A DNA stretch of 64,000 bases from Dendrophyllia cribrosa (lineage: Eukaryota; Cnidaria; Anthozoa; Scleractinia; Dendrophylliidae). The translations under genes and the position numbers were made by a program. The stretch is from assembly GCA_024195265.1 (NCBI GenBank), contig JAJLRJ010000004.1, forward strand, positions 28,966,434 through 29,030,433. Reading direction: 5' to 3'. Below, one piece after another: positions 11,901 to 22,900 of the stretch. The notes under the pieces were generated by a model. That model was not told the DNA's origin, ran no database searches, and was given only the letters and a program-made list of their open reading frames with translations. The number at the start of each line of letters is the position of its first letter. Within the stretch, counting starts at the first letter, position 1.

Positions 11901-14900
11901 GGGGGGCGGGGGGGGGGGAGGTGAAAATGATTTTTTTGGTGGGGGGGGGGGGGGGGGGGGGGGGGGCTAGATCCACCACTCTTTCATGCTCAAGGGTAAC
12001 CAAACATAAGTGACATAATATATCAAACATGAGACACAGTGTTTCATCAGATTTCCAAACACCGCGAAGTGGGATAAAAAACGAGGCGCAGCCGAGTTTT
12101 TTTTAACCCACTTCAAGGTGTTTCGAAATCTGATGAAATACTGTGTCGAATGTTTGATATTACTTCTCAAACAAAATGACTTTAAAAGGAGAAATTAAGG
12201 ATGAAAAAATAAGGAGCGTTTCAACTGATTTCCAAACACTCATTAAACATTAATTTCCTTTTTATTTTCATCATGAATTATTAATGAGTTTGAGAAGACT
12301 TGACGAGCCACTCTCTTCCCAGAAATAATTGACCTTGACATTACCTTTCCATTCTGTGACCATCCATATGCTGCTACAGTTGACATGGTGAGAACACCAA
12401 GGGCTCCAGCGCCAGAAAACTTGGCCACATTGCTGCCGAATACCGAGAGTAATGCTAACGACAGAAGAATCACAAGTCTGTTGTGCGATACATTGGCCTA
12501 AAAAGGAGAACAAAAGTAGTTCACTGATTCTTGGACGTGGTCTTAAGGGGGCAATGTTACCTATTTAAGTGTCATGTTTGAAAAGCCAAAAAACATAATT
12601 TGTATCAAGAGAAACCCCCAAAAAAGTTCCAGTTTTGTTTAAAGTGCCTATCAGTAATCACCCCTAGAAAGTTATTTTCAGAATCAACTCTGCGCATTAA
12701 ATAGTTGAATGGTAAAATATTTCTTGTTTTGAACGTCGCGTTTGTGAGTTATAGAGATTTGAATTTAAAAAATGCTAATTAGATGACGTCAACCTGGGAA
12801 TCATTTATTAGTTACCACTCAACTATTCAATGTACATAGAGTTGATCCTGAAAATAACTTTCTAGGGGTGATAGGCACTTAAAATGACTTATCAACTAAT
12901 GTACTGGACCATTTTTAATGTTATTGTCTTTGGCTGTGGAAGACCAGGATGGAAATGGATTGCAACTTTAAACAAATGGCCCATTTTTTCAATTTTTTTC
13001 TTGTGTTAACTAGGTGGTTCCATATAGTTATTGGCCAGTTTTCCAAATAAAATATACACGATCTTATTTTTTATTTTTTTTTATTTTTTATTTTATTTTT
13101 TTTTTTATTTTTTAATTTTTTAATTTTTTATTTTTTTATTTTTATTTTTGACACCACGTGACCTACACATACATTTTACAACATTATACAAAATAATAAT
13201 ATAACAGTTAAACATACACGATCTTATTGCTGTCTTTCGAGAGTTTTGTTTCACCTACTACATGTAGGCATAATATACACGTAGCTTAGGCTTTCTCGTT
13301 TATGGATAAGTCTAATTTGGCAGTCTTGTCTCGTTACCATGGCAACCAATGACTGAGTTGTTGGGCTTGTTGTTCAAGGCTAACAAACCTCTCAACAGAT
13401 TTTCTCGGTTTTTACACAGTAAATATTCATGAGTTTTTGTGAAACAGAAGAAACATTCAGTAAGTCTAATCTAACAAAGCCATTAAAAAAAATCGGTACA
13501 TAATTTTCAGCAATTTACTCACTTTTCGTTTTTTTACGCTTATTGGGTTTGTGTATGTACAAAAATTGTTGTCTTTTTTTTGTAACCGAGAACAAAGAAA
13601 ATCCTACCAATTTGCCAATTTTTATGTTTTTAAAAATTCACCGTGTGGAATGCGCACAATAAACGTTTTAGTTACCGTAAAAACCCCTTTTATTTTCATG
13701 ATATCATCAAAATAAACAAACGTGCGCTCATGCCATTTTCTTGCCCATGCCTGGCATGCCAAAAAACTATTTGGAGCCACCTTAAATCCAAAAAATCACT
13801 AAAAACATGAACTCCTTTAGAGAAATTCACTTACATTTTTTACTGCACTGTAGAGCATTTTGTGTATGAGCAAACTGACATAGTCAAATATTAAGTGGTT
13901 TAATAAAAAGCTTGCGAGTCAAATTAAAATCAGAAGATTAGTGTTTTGAGCCTGAGCCCAAGATTTGCAGTTCACTTTGACTCCAAGTTCCATGTTTTCA
14001 AAATTTGAGACTCCAAGACAATCCTGTTTTAGACAAGCCTAAGATTCTGATATAAAGTTTTGAATTTCTGAGATTTTGAGACTTGGCTAAAATTTGCTGA
14101 GGTTCATCATTCAAGATTGAAAGGTATAAAAATCAAGACGGAATTCACCTCATTTTTATTGGGGAGGAACCAGCACAGCACACCAGCAAGACAGCCAACA
14201 GTGATACCAAGGACTAATTCAATTGGCCCTCGAAATATACTGAATATCAGGTTACCTTAAAATGAGAAACAACTTCAGAACTTGCAATGCTGCTAATTAA
14301 AATAACAGCTGGGGTGTAGGTTTTAAATAGTTTAGTCTGAGACAAAAATTGGTATAGAAATCAGAGAATTTTAGTCTATAGAAAAGGGTATCATTTTCCA
14401 GGAAACTGATCTTACAATAGAATAAATAATGATAGAGTAAGTGGAAAATAGTGAGTCTGGGATAGGATAGGGATTTTTGGTGTCTAATCTAGAAAAGGGT
14501 TGAACAATACAGCTGAACATGGACTGGTATACTGGGAAAGGTTGTCAGAGTCATACCAGCACACCACCAGCACAGTATGTACAAAGAACCCCCCCCCCCC
14601 CCCCCCCCCCCCCTCTTGGGACATAATTATAAAAGGTGTGTGTCCCATGACATTTGTGAGAATCATAGATTAGAGTGGAGAAGAATATAGTAATTAACAG
14701 TTAAGATGGGGGAACAGGTTTGTTGTGTACAATGTATTTCTATATGAAGACACAGTCAATCACCAATAAAAAATTTACTATTCTTGGTTTGCACCATCAT
14801 GCAATCGGGCGCAATAAATTTTTAAAATCGAAACCATTTAGTGAAAGCCAATAATTTGTAATGTTATAAAATACTAAAAAATAAACAACTTCCCCAAGTC

Positions 14901-17900
14901 TCAGATCTGTGCACTATGCCGTTGTTGAATTATTCACCGAAGCCTTCGACTCAAATTTACAGAGCTTTGTATGGAAATGCCATCTTGGTGTCCCTCCGAG
15001 GGACACCAAGATGGCTGCTGGAAATAAATAAAAACATCTTGACTTCACTTTCGCTCTGAAAGCGCTTACTTTTTTCTCGTGAACTATTATACATTCACAT
15101 ACACTGCTCTCCTAATACTTTTACTACCCGAAGTGCTAAAAATCATGAGGAAAGGCCTTTGTTTCATAGGATAAAGCTTTGTCATGGACGCTATGTTGCT
15201 CTCACATAGGGTGAAAGGTCAGAAATTCAAAATTTTGTATTTTCAAAGCGAAAGATGCTACTGGGCTGGAAACTTGTAAAAAGATATATTTTTAAGTCAT
15301 CTTAAACCTGGTGGACATATAAACTCAGAAGCTGACATTGTGATTCATGATTTTTGAATTTGATGACGTCATGTGCAAACCAAGAATTGTGACTCATTGG
15401 TTGTGGGTACTCTCCCAAAATATATAATGTAGCCTGGAAAATCAAAAATTATATTAAACTACACCGTGAAAAAAACATCCATTATTTTTTTTTTTCTGCA
15501 CACAAAAAATGTATTCATCTACTTAATGGGGAGCTGCAGAACATCCAAGGCAGAATAGCATATTGTCGAGGTACATGTACTTGAACATAGTCATATGGCT
15601 CTTAGATGGTCCAAGGTTGCTCGCACTCACTCCCTCCTGGTGTCCTTTATTTGATGGCTTGTTCTCAACGCCATCTGGGCATTGAATATTTATACCAAAC
15701 TGGTTGTTAGTAATATTATTTTTTCTACATGTACATGTTCAGGAATTTCAAGAATAGGACTGAATGTACTCTGATTGGTGGTGGACTCTGGTGATGAATG
15801 CAACCTGTATAAATATTCAATGGTCAGATGAAAAGAACAGGTTCTTAAAGTGCATTTGAAGTAAAAAAAGAATTTCCATGGTTTGATACGATAGTGCTTT
15901 ACTTTCTTTATCTAAATTTGTGTGTTTCATCGAAAAGATCCTTCCCATTGTGAAATTATTCGGCTTGAAAGTTTTGAATTTTCCGCCAGAAAGTGTCTCT
16001 ATCGAGCGTGCGGCCAAAGCTATTGTATTACAAGGCTGTGACGTAGAAAATACTTCAACTCACGAGTATCATGGCGGCAAAGGAGAAGTCTTCGACCTCA
16101 GCGACTTTCTGTCTGTCTGACAGAGACTCTGTAGAAGACATAATTTCATCACAGTCTGACATTCTTTTGAAGAAATGGAACGAAACACACTGTGAGCATA
16201 CAAAAGAACGAATCTCAAGTACTTTCTACGTCATCAACACAATGGATATCGACAACTTGTTCCCAGTCTCTGGGATACTGATTTCTGCAAATTGTGCTTC
16301 TTTGGACGGCAAAAAAGAGGCCTTAAATTTTTTTCGGACAAATTTCTTTTATCGTTTTGAAATAAAGACATAATAGCCTCCAAAAAAAGACAAAATAAAA
16401 AATTACTTCATAATGCACTTTAAACAAAGGATATCAGATGGGGAGTGGAGGGAGTGAGTGCAAGCAAACTTAGACTCTCTGAGAACCTGGCTAACAAAAG
16501 ACTTGACTTTGTTACATGTACCTAGTTCAGGGCTTGAAAAAAAGTTTGATTTGAGCAGCTTCCCTTTGAACAGCAACTCTCAAATTTTGCTTGCCCTACA
16601 TGTAGACAGTCACATACTTCACATAGTTTACTTTTTTGTTTTAATGCCCATTAGACAAGTAAGCCAGAAAAGCAACTTGCCCTGCAGTAAAATCTACTCA
16701 ACCCGGATGACTGGACAGGACTTTTTTCGAGCCCTGCCAGGTTACACACACTGCAACATTGATTTACCTGACTCAAATGCTATCCCTAGGCAAACTCCAA
16801 ATGCACTTATACAGAGAACATTATCAAAGGATGCAGCAGCCATAACTAGGGTTGGTATCCCTTTATTCACTCCATAATGCTGCTCTTGCAGGTCCAGCAA
16901 ACATGGTATCACAACAGCAAGAGAAACAGCAGCTTGGACAAATCTAAACCAAGAAAAAAAAAATTGTTTCTTTTTTTTTTTCAGCCAAGTCTTGACTAAG
17001 TGGTATTGTCATCGGGGGGTGAGATAGGCCACTTCAAAAAATACCATGATATTCTTTAAAGTACAGATTTGGGTGGAGCTTGATGTAACCCTGATTTTTC
17101 CATTATTCTTTTGTTTTCAGCATGAACTGCACGTACTATGCTTCAACTTCTTGGCAATTTGCATATGGTGCACATTTGTAAGAACACACAATGCTACATC
17201 CTAGCATTTCTTAATGTACTCCGAATTCCATTGTGCCATTCTAACAAAGGAGACTTGGGGTGCTTACCATTTAACCAAAAATCCCGGTAATTTCGGTTGG
17301 AAAGCAAATGGAACAGTAATTTTGGGGGAATTTCGGTTGGAAATTGTGGACACCATTTTGAGATAGTCCTTTCATCCTGGTTGGTACGAACCGTCGGAAA
17401 ATTCTGTTCCATTTGACCATTTTCTTTTCCGTTTCGGAATGGAACGTTGGAAATTACCTTACCATTTGAATTTAGAAAAATTTCAATCGCTAAATCGAGT
17501 AAATGGTCTGGGTCTGGGAAAAGGAATATTTAAATGGTAAGGGCAATCTCGTCGGTTGGTCGGTAAATTTGGAAAATCGCTTACCATTATGTAACAGTCA
17601 TCCCAACCGGTTTTTTCCTACAAATGGTAAGCACCCTTGAATAATTACACCCTGGTGAGGCTGAGCCTGCACATAAAAGATCATTATGGTGTTTTTCGAA
17701 ATTGGCTATTGCTGGGTTGGTTTGGGTTGAGTTGTTAGGTTTTGAGTTTTGACAAGCACTAGGTTACTTACCCAAGCTGAAACGCCCAAAGCCACTTCAT
17801 GTCCAAGAGTAAATGCACAAGAATTGCTGCAGTAGCTGCTTCTAGTACACAAGGGAGAAACGCCAATCGAGCGAGAGTAAACTTCAGTTTTCTTAACGCC

Positions 17901-18361
17901 GATGTGTTTAACCCGAGTCCTGAACGAATAAGTATAATGACCAAAGCCATGCTTCGCAAAGTTGAAGACCAGCGTTTGTCGATGTGGCGTGCTACATCGA
18001 TTCCGCGAACATTACGTAGGATAAATCCAGCTGAAAGCATTCCCAACAGAGGTGGGAGGTGAAGATACGGAATCTTGCCCACAAGGAAACCAAAAAGGCT
18101 TGCACAAACGATCACAATAAATATACCAAATATGTTTCCACCCGGTAAAGCATCTTCTCCGATGATGGACCATAAGACAGCCCATAGCAAAAGAACAATG
18201 AGTCCTCGAGTTAAAACTCGACCGAAAAATCCACTTGGGGGAAGTATTCCGGCATTAACTAGTCGGCTTTTGAACTTTCCCTCATCGGTAGATTCTCCCT
18301 TCCTAGATTCATGTGATTGCGAATCATCACATTGATGAACAGGTTTATTCGCAATTTCCAT
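5987..18361 (-). CDS. SLC9B-type (NHA) sodium/proton exchanger, eight exons, complete
   Basis: The coding exons, in order on the minus strand, are 18361-17772, 16943-16768, 14255-14149, 12497-12345, 11131-11023, 7430-7294, 6717-6637 and 6178-5987. All junctions are GT/AG and phases close to give 514 residues. The product matches the SLC9B (NHA1/NHA2) monovalent cation/proton antiporter family, with an about 45-residue hydrophilic N-terminus, then about 12 hydrophobic segments. Family landmarks seen are HLPPLLGMLSAGFILRN, KRWSSTLRSMALVIIL, QVFEPLLFGLVGAEVS, and AWLPKATVQAAIGSMSLD with its conserved lysine. Two conserved core sites differ: the usual Asp-Asp pair reads ASFDNVL (residues about 237-243), and the usual SPAVVVP motif reads SLAVVIP. 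The frame is otherwise intact, so this may be a divergent or non-transporting member. Mammalian NHA2 has been placed in mitochondria and the plasma membrane; location here is unknown. The introns hold most of the left-half transposons. SLC9B1 and SLC9B2 are not distinguished. Confidence 0.93.
6398..6475. repeat. G-rich GGGGA/GGGGAGG tract
   Basis: A purine tract of GGGGAGG-like units lies inside SLC9B intron 7. Its runs of four or more G could form a G-quadruplex on the plus strand, but this is only a sequence-composition remark. Confidence 0.6.
7654..7884 (-). mobile_element. Probable LTR of a BEL/Pao-like retroelement
   Basis: Read on the minus strand, this 231-bp segment starts TGTTACAATCAGAATTACTT and ends TATTGTAACA, the TG...CA ends expected of an LTR. 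The first about 42 bp recur at 9087-9127 in the same orientation beside BEL/Pao coding remnants. The short open frame within it is not coding. Confidence 0.5.
8088..8220 (-). pseudogene. BEL/Pao polyprotein C-terminal fragment
   Basis: On the minus strand this reads KQGRAKSSKTPRGRWPMGLI then LEVYPDNNGNVRHIKVK, matching the C-terminal tail of BEL/Pao integrases (PRGRWPLG..VxPG..G.VR.V.VK). The KQGRAK start belongs near the beginning of the integrase core, so most of the core is deleted between them. It is a non-functional remnant inside SLC9B intron 5. Confidence 0.6.
8224..8570. mobile_element. Palindromic-arm element with a tRNA-like core, 12-bp target duplication
   Basis: Two 55-bp inverted arms (8231-8285 and 8512-8566), nearly perfect, start CCTAAAGAATACCGTTCAG and its complement. 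They enclose about 225 bp that include a tRNA-like stretch (8361-8446) with an A-box-like GGTGGTACAGTGG and a B-box-like GGTTCAATCC at 8428. The whole is flanked by the 12-bp direct repeat ACCTTGCTTAAT (8212-8223 and 8571-8582), which lies in the BEL/Pao coding remnant. The combination of fold-back arms with a Pol III-like core is unusual; the class is undetermined. Confidence 0.6.
8583..9076 (-). pseudogene. BEL/Pao retrotransposon integrase remnant
   Basis: The minus strand encodes IRVGGRLEKAPVSFEGMHPV, then ILPSRHHLTSLIIQNRHRQQ, GHCGPTQVLASIRQRFWIV and, after CWRTA, a stretch with RNARPGEQIMAPLLAARLAP and PFTHACVD. This is the H2C2 zinc-binding region and the start of the integrase core of BEL/Pao elements. 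The frame is broken near CWRTA and again after HACVD, and reverse transcriptase is absent. Coding continues upstream to about 9076 (VIAAEDVIIKAVQREVFPTE), where LTR-like sequence begins. Confidence 0.75.
9316..9694. mobile_element. 379-bp MITE, TIR TAGGGAGCTTAAGCAAC
   Basis: The inverted ends TAGGGAGCTTAAGCAAC and GTTGCTTAAGCTCCCTA extend into a CGACAGCGACGG-like subterminal segment. A second, truncated copy of its right half lies at 60007-60184, where a TTAA-flanked element has inserted into it. It lies in SLC9B intron 5. Open frames crossing it are not coding. Confidence 0.8.
9887..10080. repeat. Tandem duplication of a 97-bp unit
   Basis: The unit starting CAGTGAAATCGGCCGTTAAA at 9887 is repeated almost identically from 9984. 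Both copies end GGGATCCCGCCAAGAT. It leads directly into the degenerate CCCGGCGAGA array that follows. Confidence 0.9.
10060..10280. repeat. Degenerate short repeats of the ATCCCGGCGAGA type
   Basis: Many variants of ATCCCGGCGAGAAT and their complements (TCTTGCCAGGA and similar) occur over about 220 bp, in both orientations. The open frames on both strands (SRRDSRRD-like and SCQE-like repeats) are products of this simple composition and are not called as genes. Confidence 0.7.
10713..10994. mobile_element. 282-bp MITE, copy 1 (GAGCAGTTTTCAATTG ends)
   Basis: It starts AGAGCAGTTTTCAATTG and ends GAAAACTGCTCT, with CACGCGTTTTCCCGCGCTTG near the centre. The copy at 54101-54382 is collinear over its whole length and TA-flanked; a third, disrupted, inverted copy lies near 40050-40435. 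It is located in SLC9B intron 5. Confidence 0.85.
11409..11650. mobile_element. MITE with CCCCATTCACACCAACG ends
   Basis: The left end CCCCATTCACACCAACG, followed by TTAAACATGTTTAAATG, is mirrored by the right end CATTTAAACATGTTTAACCG then TTGATGTGAATGGGG. The element is about 242 bp, in SLC9B intron 4. Its ends recall the GTTCACA/TGTGAAC ends of the element at 540-1075, so it may be a related Harbinger-type MITE. Confidence 0.7.
11901..11966. repeat. Poly-G tracts
   Basis: Two long G runs are separated by a short AGGTGAAAATGATTTTTTTG linker and followed by CTAGATCCACCACT, the motif that also follows the C tract at 155-192. Confidence 0.8.
12017..12297. mobile_element. Fold-back element with conserved tail (family also at 30554-31185)
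   Basis: The palindromic part (12017-12162) starts TATATCAAACATGAGACACA, passes through TCCAAACACCGCGAAGTGGG and its counterpart CCCACTTCAAGGTGTTTCG, and ends TGTTTGATAT. A tail follows to GAATTATTAATGAGTTTGAG at 12274-12293, and the same tail follows the related palindrome at 30554-31185. The element sits in intron 4, just 3' of SLC9B exon 4 (donor at 12344). Confidence 0.65.
13006..13785. mobile_element. TTAA-flanked element related by its ends to the one at 60189
   Basis: TTAA at 13006-13009 is followed by CTAGGTGGTTCC. The right end AACTATTTGGAGCCACC is followed by TTAA at 13782-13785. The right end is nearly that of the 618-bp element at 60189-60806; the interiors differ and include a T-rich block (13060-13150). 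TTAA target sites are typical of piggyBac and Kolobok elements. The left end is a weak match. Confidence 0.5.
13060..13150. repeat. T-rich (TTTTTATT)n low-complexity block
   Basis: About 90 bp of T runs broken by single A residues, within SLC9B intron 3. Confidence 0.85.
14589..14613. repeat. Poly-C tract
   Basis: A run of about 25 C in SLC9B intron 2. Confidence 0.85.
14781..15386. mobile_element. MITE with TTCTTGGTTTGCAC ends and an internal perfect hairpin
   Basis: TTCTTGGTTTGCAC at the left faces GTGCAAACCAAGAA at the right, 606 bp apart. Near 14979-15016 lies an almost perfect hairpin built on CATCTTGGTGTCCCTC and its complement. A shorter element with the same type of end (TTCTTGGTTTGCAACC) lies at 47859-48024. 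Located in SLC9B intron 2. Confidence 0.7.
15615..16469. mobile_element. Inverted-repeat element, about 855 bp, with a small unrecognised ORF
   Basis: The left end contains GCACTCACTCCCTCC preceded by GGTTGCTC. The right end contains GGAGGGAGTGAGTGC followed by AAGCAAAC. A plus-strand frame at 16071-16373 begins MAAKEKSSTSATFCLSDRD and has no recognised domain. The element lies in SLC9B intron 2. Confidence 0.5.
17258..17636. mobile_element. MITE with GGGTGCTTACCATTT ends
   Basis: GGGGTGCTTACCATTT and AAATGGTAAGCACCC are inverted, about 379 bp apart, with degenerate internal motifs such as TTTCGGTTGGAAA and CCAACCGG. Located in SLC9B intron 1. No clear target duplication was found. Confidence 0.7.
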
Positions 18362-19908
18362 GAAATCCGTATCAATCGCGAAACACCGAGCTACAGTAGT
18401 TTTAAAACTGCAACGAAATCGCTGTCAACAGATATTCATTTTTTGCCAGGCATCGCATGTCTCTGTCCCAGTCCTTTCCGTGCCACATTTACTTGCACAG
18501 GCACCCCAATCCCACGAGCGCTACGAACCTCCGTTTATTCCAGCCATTGAAACTGTTTTTACCTAGGCCCAATTTCATCCAATAATGATAATCTTAACTT
18601 TTGTCCTTGTCCAGGCATATAAAACTAGAGAGAAATGGCCACTACAAAAGGCTTGGCTAGATTATGAATGTTAATGATGGCATCGACCAGACTGGGCATC
18701 GACCGTTAAAAATTTGGCATCGGCCGCTTTCGAAAGGGATATCAGCCTCGCTTCCCCCGGGATTGGCATGAGGCGGATACGGCACTCCCATAATTACCCA
18801 AATTACCCATTATCCAAATGGGTGTTTTCGAGAAAATCGCATATTTAGATTTGAAAATTAGTCAAGAAGCAGGACGTTCACTCCCACCAAAAATTCGCTC
18901 TCTGAACATTGCATGGTGAGCCTTAGCAGACGCCGGTTTACAGGACGAAATTTCGAAGACGCGCGCACGCAGTTTACGCGCGAAAAGGAAAGGAGACGCC
19001 TGCTCTTAAACCCCTTGTTTTCGGCCAATTTAAGTAACAATGCGTGTAAGAACTAGGCAATCCTCTATTATCCTGCGGCATTTCTCTTTCCCCGCATACG
19101 ATTGTTTAGATTTTCTTACTGAGAATACATCAACCTATGGACAACACGTTTTTGAAATAAAATGTTCTGAAACTTTATTTTAAAGCGATATTTCTTTTGT
19201 GTTACAAGATTTTATTCAATCATGAGACTCCAAAACAATGGCTAATAAAGGCTTCTAATTTTCCATGTTTCCCACATAGAAATTTTGCTGCATTAAAACT
19301 CAGAATCGTTTTCACTAAAAGCGAATCAATAAGTAAACTAGAGTGAAATAAATGCGCTACCTGATGAAGTGATAGTAGATTTTCATGTTTTAGCCAATGA
19401 GGTGGACGGTTTCAACAATATCACAATTAACACCTTTCTGCATTCCTTGCCAATGGGTTGCCTAGTTCTTACTAGGACCATTACTTAATTACACCATCTT
19501 ACACGACAGAGCGTCCTTGAAATTTCGCATTATACCGGTGCAGCGGCTGCGTACGCTAATTAGGCATAAGAGTAAAATGCAAGAAAATGGGGATTTTTTG
19601 GGCTGTCGCGTCCTCACAGTGGCGTCTTATATTGTTCCAACACAGTATTCACTAACAGTACAAATTCTTCATACTAATTCCTCAATAAACATTTAAATTG
19701 GATAATCCATGACGTTTTTATTGTCATTTTTTTCGGGGGTGGCACGGGGAGTATAGGGGATGAGTGTCGAACTAATAATACGTTATCGCACTAGAACTAT
19801 GATACATGTAGTTGTCACGTTTAAAGCATTTCAAATAAATGTACTAAGACACGATAAAATAATAATACTCTAAACGAAACATTTTACAATATTCACAATC
19901 GCTTTTAG
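18362..19908. other. Intergenic, SLC9B 5' side to Rab 3' side
   Basis: It should hold the SLC9B promoter and 5' UTR and the Rab 3' UTR. A minus-strand AATAAA (plus TTTATT near 19717) about 190 bp past the Rab stop is a possible polyadenylation site. An inverted-repeat element occupies 19047-19471. No other coding frame was recognised. Confidence 0.5.
19047..19471. mobile_element. 425-bp MITE with TAAGAACTAGGCAA ends
   Basis: TAAGAACTAGGCAATCC at the left is mirrored by GGTTGCCTAGTTCTTA at the right. The interior is AT-rich without coding potential. It lies between SLC9B and the Rab gene. Confidence 0.7.
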
Positions 19909-22900
19909 CTAGCTGCATTTACAAACATTACGCGTCTTTGAAGTAGTTCTTTTTCGCTGTGTTAGGAGTTTTATGATTTTGCTATTTTCATTGTCTTCTT
20001 CGTTAATGTCAGGGCCTCCATTTTTTCTCAGCCTATCCAGGTCTTCTACATATAAATCTTTGGCTACCTTCCTAAACAACAAGTCCACGTTAAATCCTGA
20101 CATCGCGCTGGTCTCAACGTATGGGATTTGAAAGAGGTCCGCCACAGTGTTAGCGCACTCGTATGAAACCTAAACAGGGAAACCAATGTCAAACATTGCA
20201 ATGTCCAAACACTATTGTAAAGCGGATAGGGGGAGTAAAGAAGCGGGCGAGGCGTGGGGGGGGGGGGGGGGAGGGGGGGGAGGGGGGGGTGGGGTTCTGG
20301 CCCCTCCCCTAGACCCGCCAATGGTAACCTCAAGCAACTTTACCTCGCGGTGCAAGTTTTGAACAAACAATAAACTCATCGAAGATATCGAACATACACA
20401 AACTAACACATATAGTTTTAAATCTTGAAATTTAATTCATCGATGCTCTTTACACAACAGGAGCTATCTATTTTTGAAAGAATCACAAAGTACTTATTTT
20501 GCATTTTTTTTGCATTTTGTTTTTGCAATTTTGCAATTTTATTTCGAGAGGACTAATTAACAACGCTTCGAAACGCTCAAAATGCATGCTAAACTTCATT
20601 TTAGCGAGCAGATATTGGAAACTTTTAGGGATTAGTTACCAAAGCGTCTCAGAACTTACTGCATGAACCTCCCGAAATTGTTTGAGATCACGGATTACGT
20701 GCATATTTGCTATGAAACAGACACAATTAACCTTGTACTAATTTTATAGACCTTGTGAAATAAGCTTCCTGTGCTCGTGGCAGTTCTAATGACTGCTTCT
20801 GCTTTTTTGTGATTGATTAAAAAGAGTTGTTACTAGCCAAATCTACTAGTTTTTAGTATATTTTATAGACCGCGGGATTCTGACCAGATTAAGCGACTAA
20901 TAGCTATTAACCCATTCACTCCTGAGAATTTTTCCGTTTTTGAGCGATTTTCTTCATACACACGCCCCATAGGATTTTGTGACTCCATAATTGAAGTTAC
21001 CATTGAAAGTGCTGCTGTTCTAAAACACTGAAGGCTCGAGTTTAATGGAAACGTCATTCTGACGTTGTGATTTTGCTTTGTTGAATTCCAATAAAGTCTT
21101 CAATATGGTGTATCTGCGATTTTTGGTAAGTCCACAGCCATTTATCATCTTTAGTAGCTGCCTGACGAGCATCATTAAGCTTGAAGGTAGTTCAGAGTCC
21201 ACTTTGTCAACGAAGCGAGTTAGGTGTTATACTTCTTTTACGAATTTGGCTCGTTGCTCGTTGAACTGGAAAAATGGCCGCAGGAAACGAAGTAGCTTTG
21301 GGACTCGACTCTGGATGAATTTCTCGACCAACCGCGGCATATTTTGGAAGTTGCGACCACAGGAGAACACAACAAGCGCGAAATTTCGGCGGTGGGTCGG
21401 AGTGGCTGTGGACTTAGTATATATATGAAATGTGTGGAGGACGGAAGGAACGCTGTCAAAAAATCTCGTTATTTCCCAGCATGCAGTGCGGTGGTGATGT
21501 TGAAAATCGAGGCAAGGTCAGTATGCACTACAACGAGAGGCTGTAGCTGGGCCCGAGCAACGAATAAGAGAAAAAACATTCGCTGATAAGCTAGGACTAG
21601 GACTGAATTTTGCTGTGAATGTTGACTTTTGGGTTTGTCATGATGATTTGAATAAAAAAAAAATAAAGACAAAAACGTGATTTTTGTTGTTTTTCTATGA
21701 CGTTAAAAACGGTCATTTTTGTTATTGTCCAAATTCAAACGCTGATATTCTGCGAAAATCGCTGACTTTTTGTGTTTATTGGGTATCTCAATTTGAGGGA
21801 CTTTCTAGTCAATGCTCACAACTGCTAGTTAGGGCAATGGTCGCGCGATTGAGAAAGTTGCAATTTTTTAAAGCAGTGGAGTCTTTTACGACCGGTTTTG
21901 GCCGGTGTAGGAGCGAATGGCAGTAAACCAACTTTTTTAATCATGCCGAAAGATGTAATGTTCATGACCTTCCGCACACCCCCACCCTTCCCCCCCCCCC
22001 TCCCGGGAGTACTCCCTTATATAAGCTATAGAGGTATGTGCGGCCCTAAAGCTTGGTTCCCACTAGCGACGTAAGCGACGTAAGCGGAATCGTAAGATCC
22101 TTTTGATCCTGTGGAAATGAAAACAACGGCAGCGGATAGTAAGCGACGGAAGCAGAAGCAGAATCGGAAGAAAAAGGAAACCTTCTGATCCTTCCGATTC
22201 CGATTCCGTCGAGCTTCTGATTCCGATTGCGACTCCGTTTTTTTAATTTACACTAGAACGTAACGCTCCTTACGCTTCCGACGCCGACTCCGCTTCCGAT
22301 TCGCTAGTGGTAACCAGCCCTAAAGGGTATGGTTCTCAAGCCGTTTTGGTCTAAAATAGGGTATAGATTTTGACCATTTTGGTCTGAAATGGGGTATGGT
22401 TTGCGCAAAATAGTTGAACAAAAAAGTTCAAAATACTGCGTGGCACTTGTGACACAATAAATAATGGAAAATGTTAATGTAGAAAAGTGCCGAAAATTTG
22501 GAAGTTTTCAGACGTTTCGGGCTTAGCCCTTCTTGAGTGAAATGTCAATTTTAAACGGTTGATGGTTCTGTTCTTGTATAACACGCCATTTAAACAGTGC
22601 GCGCGCCTTAAATAAACCGGAAGTCAGTATAAAGGCCGCGCGGCTGACTCGTACCAAGCTTGAAAATTAGCCGCATCTCCAGTAAATATACAAATGTAAA
22701 CTAGAATTAGTTAGTATTCATTTTATTTTATTTTTTGGTTGTAATGTTTTAATTTCATTTTTCTTTAATTTCATTTTCTTTTTTCTCTCGGTAAATTAGC
22801 GTAATCTTGCTAGAGGCATAATCAACCTCATCAACCCGAGTTGAAATAAAGTTATCATCATCATCATCATAATCATCATCATCATCATCATCTAGGTTCA

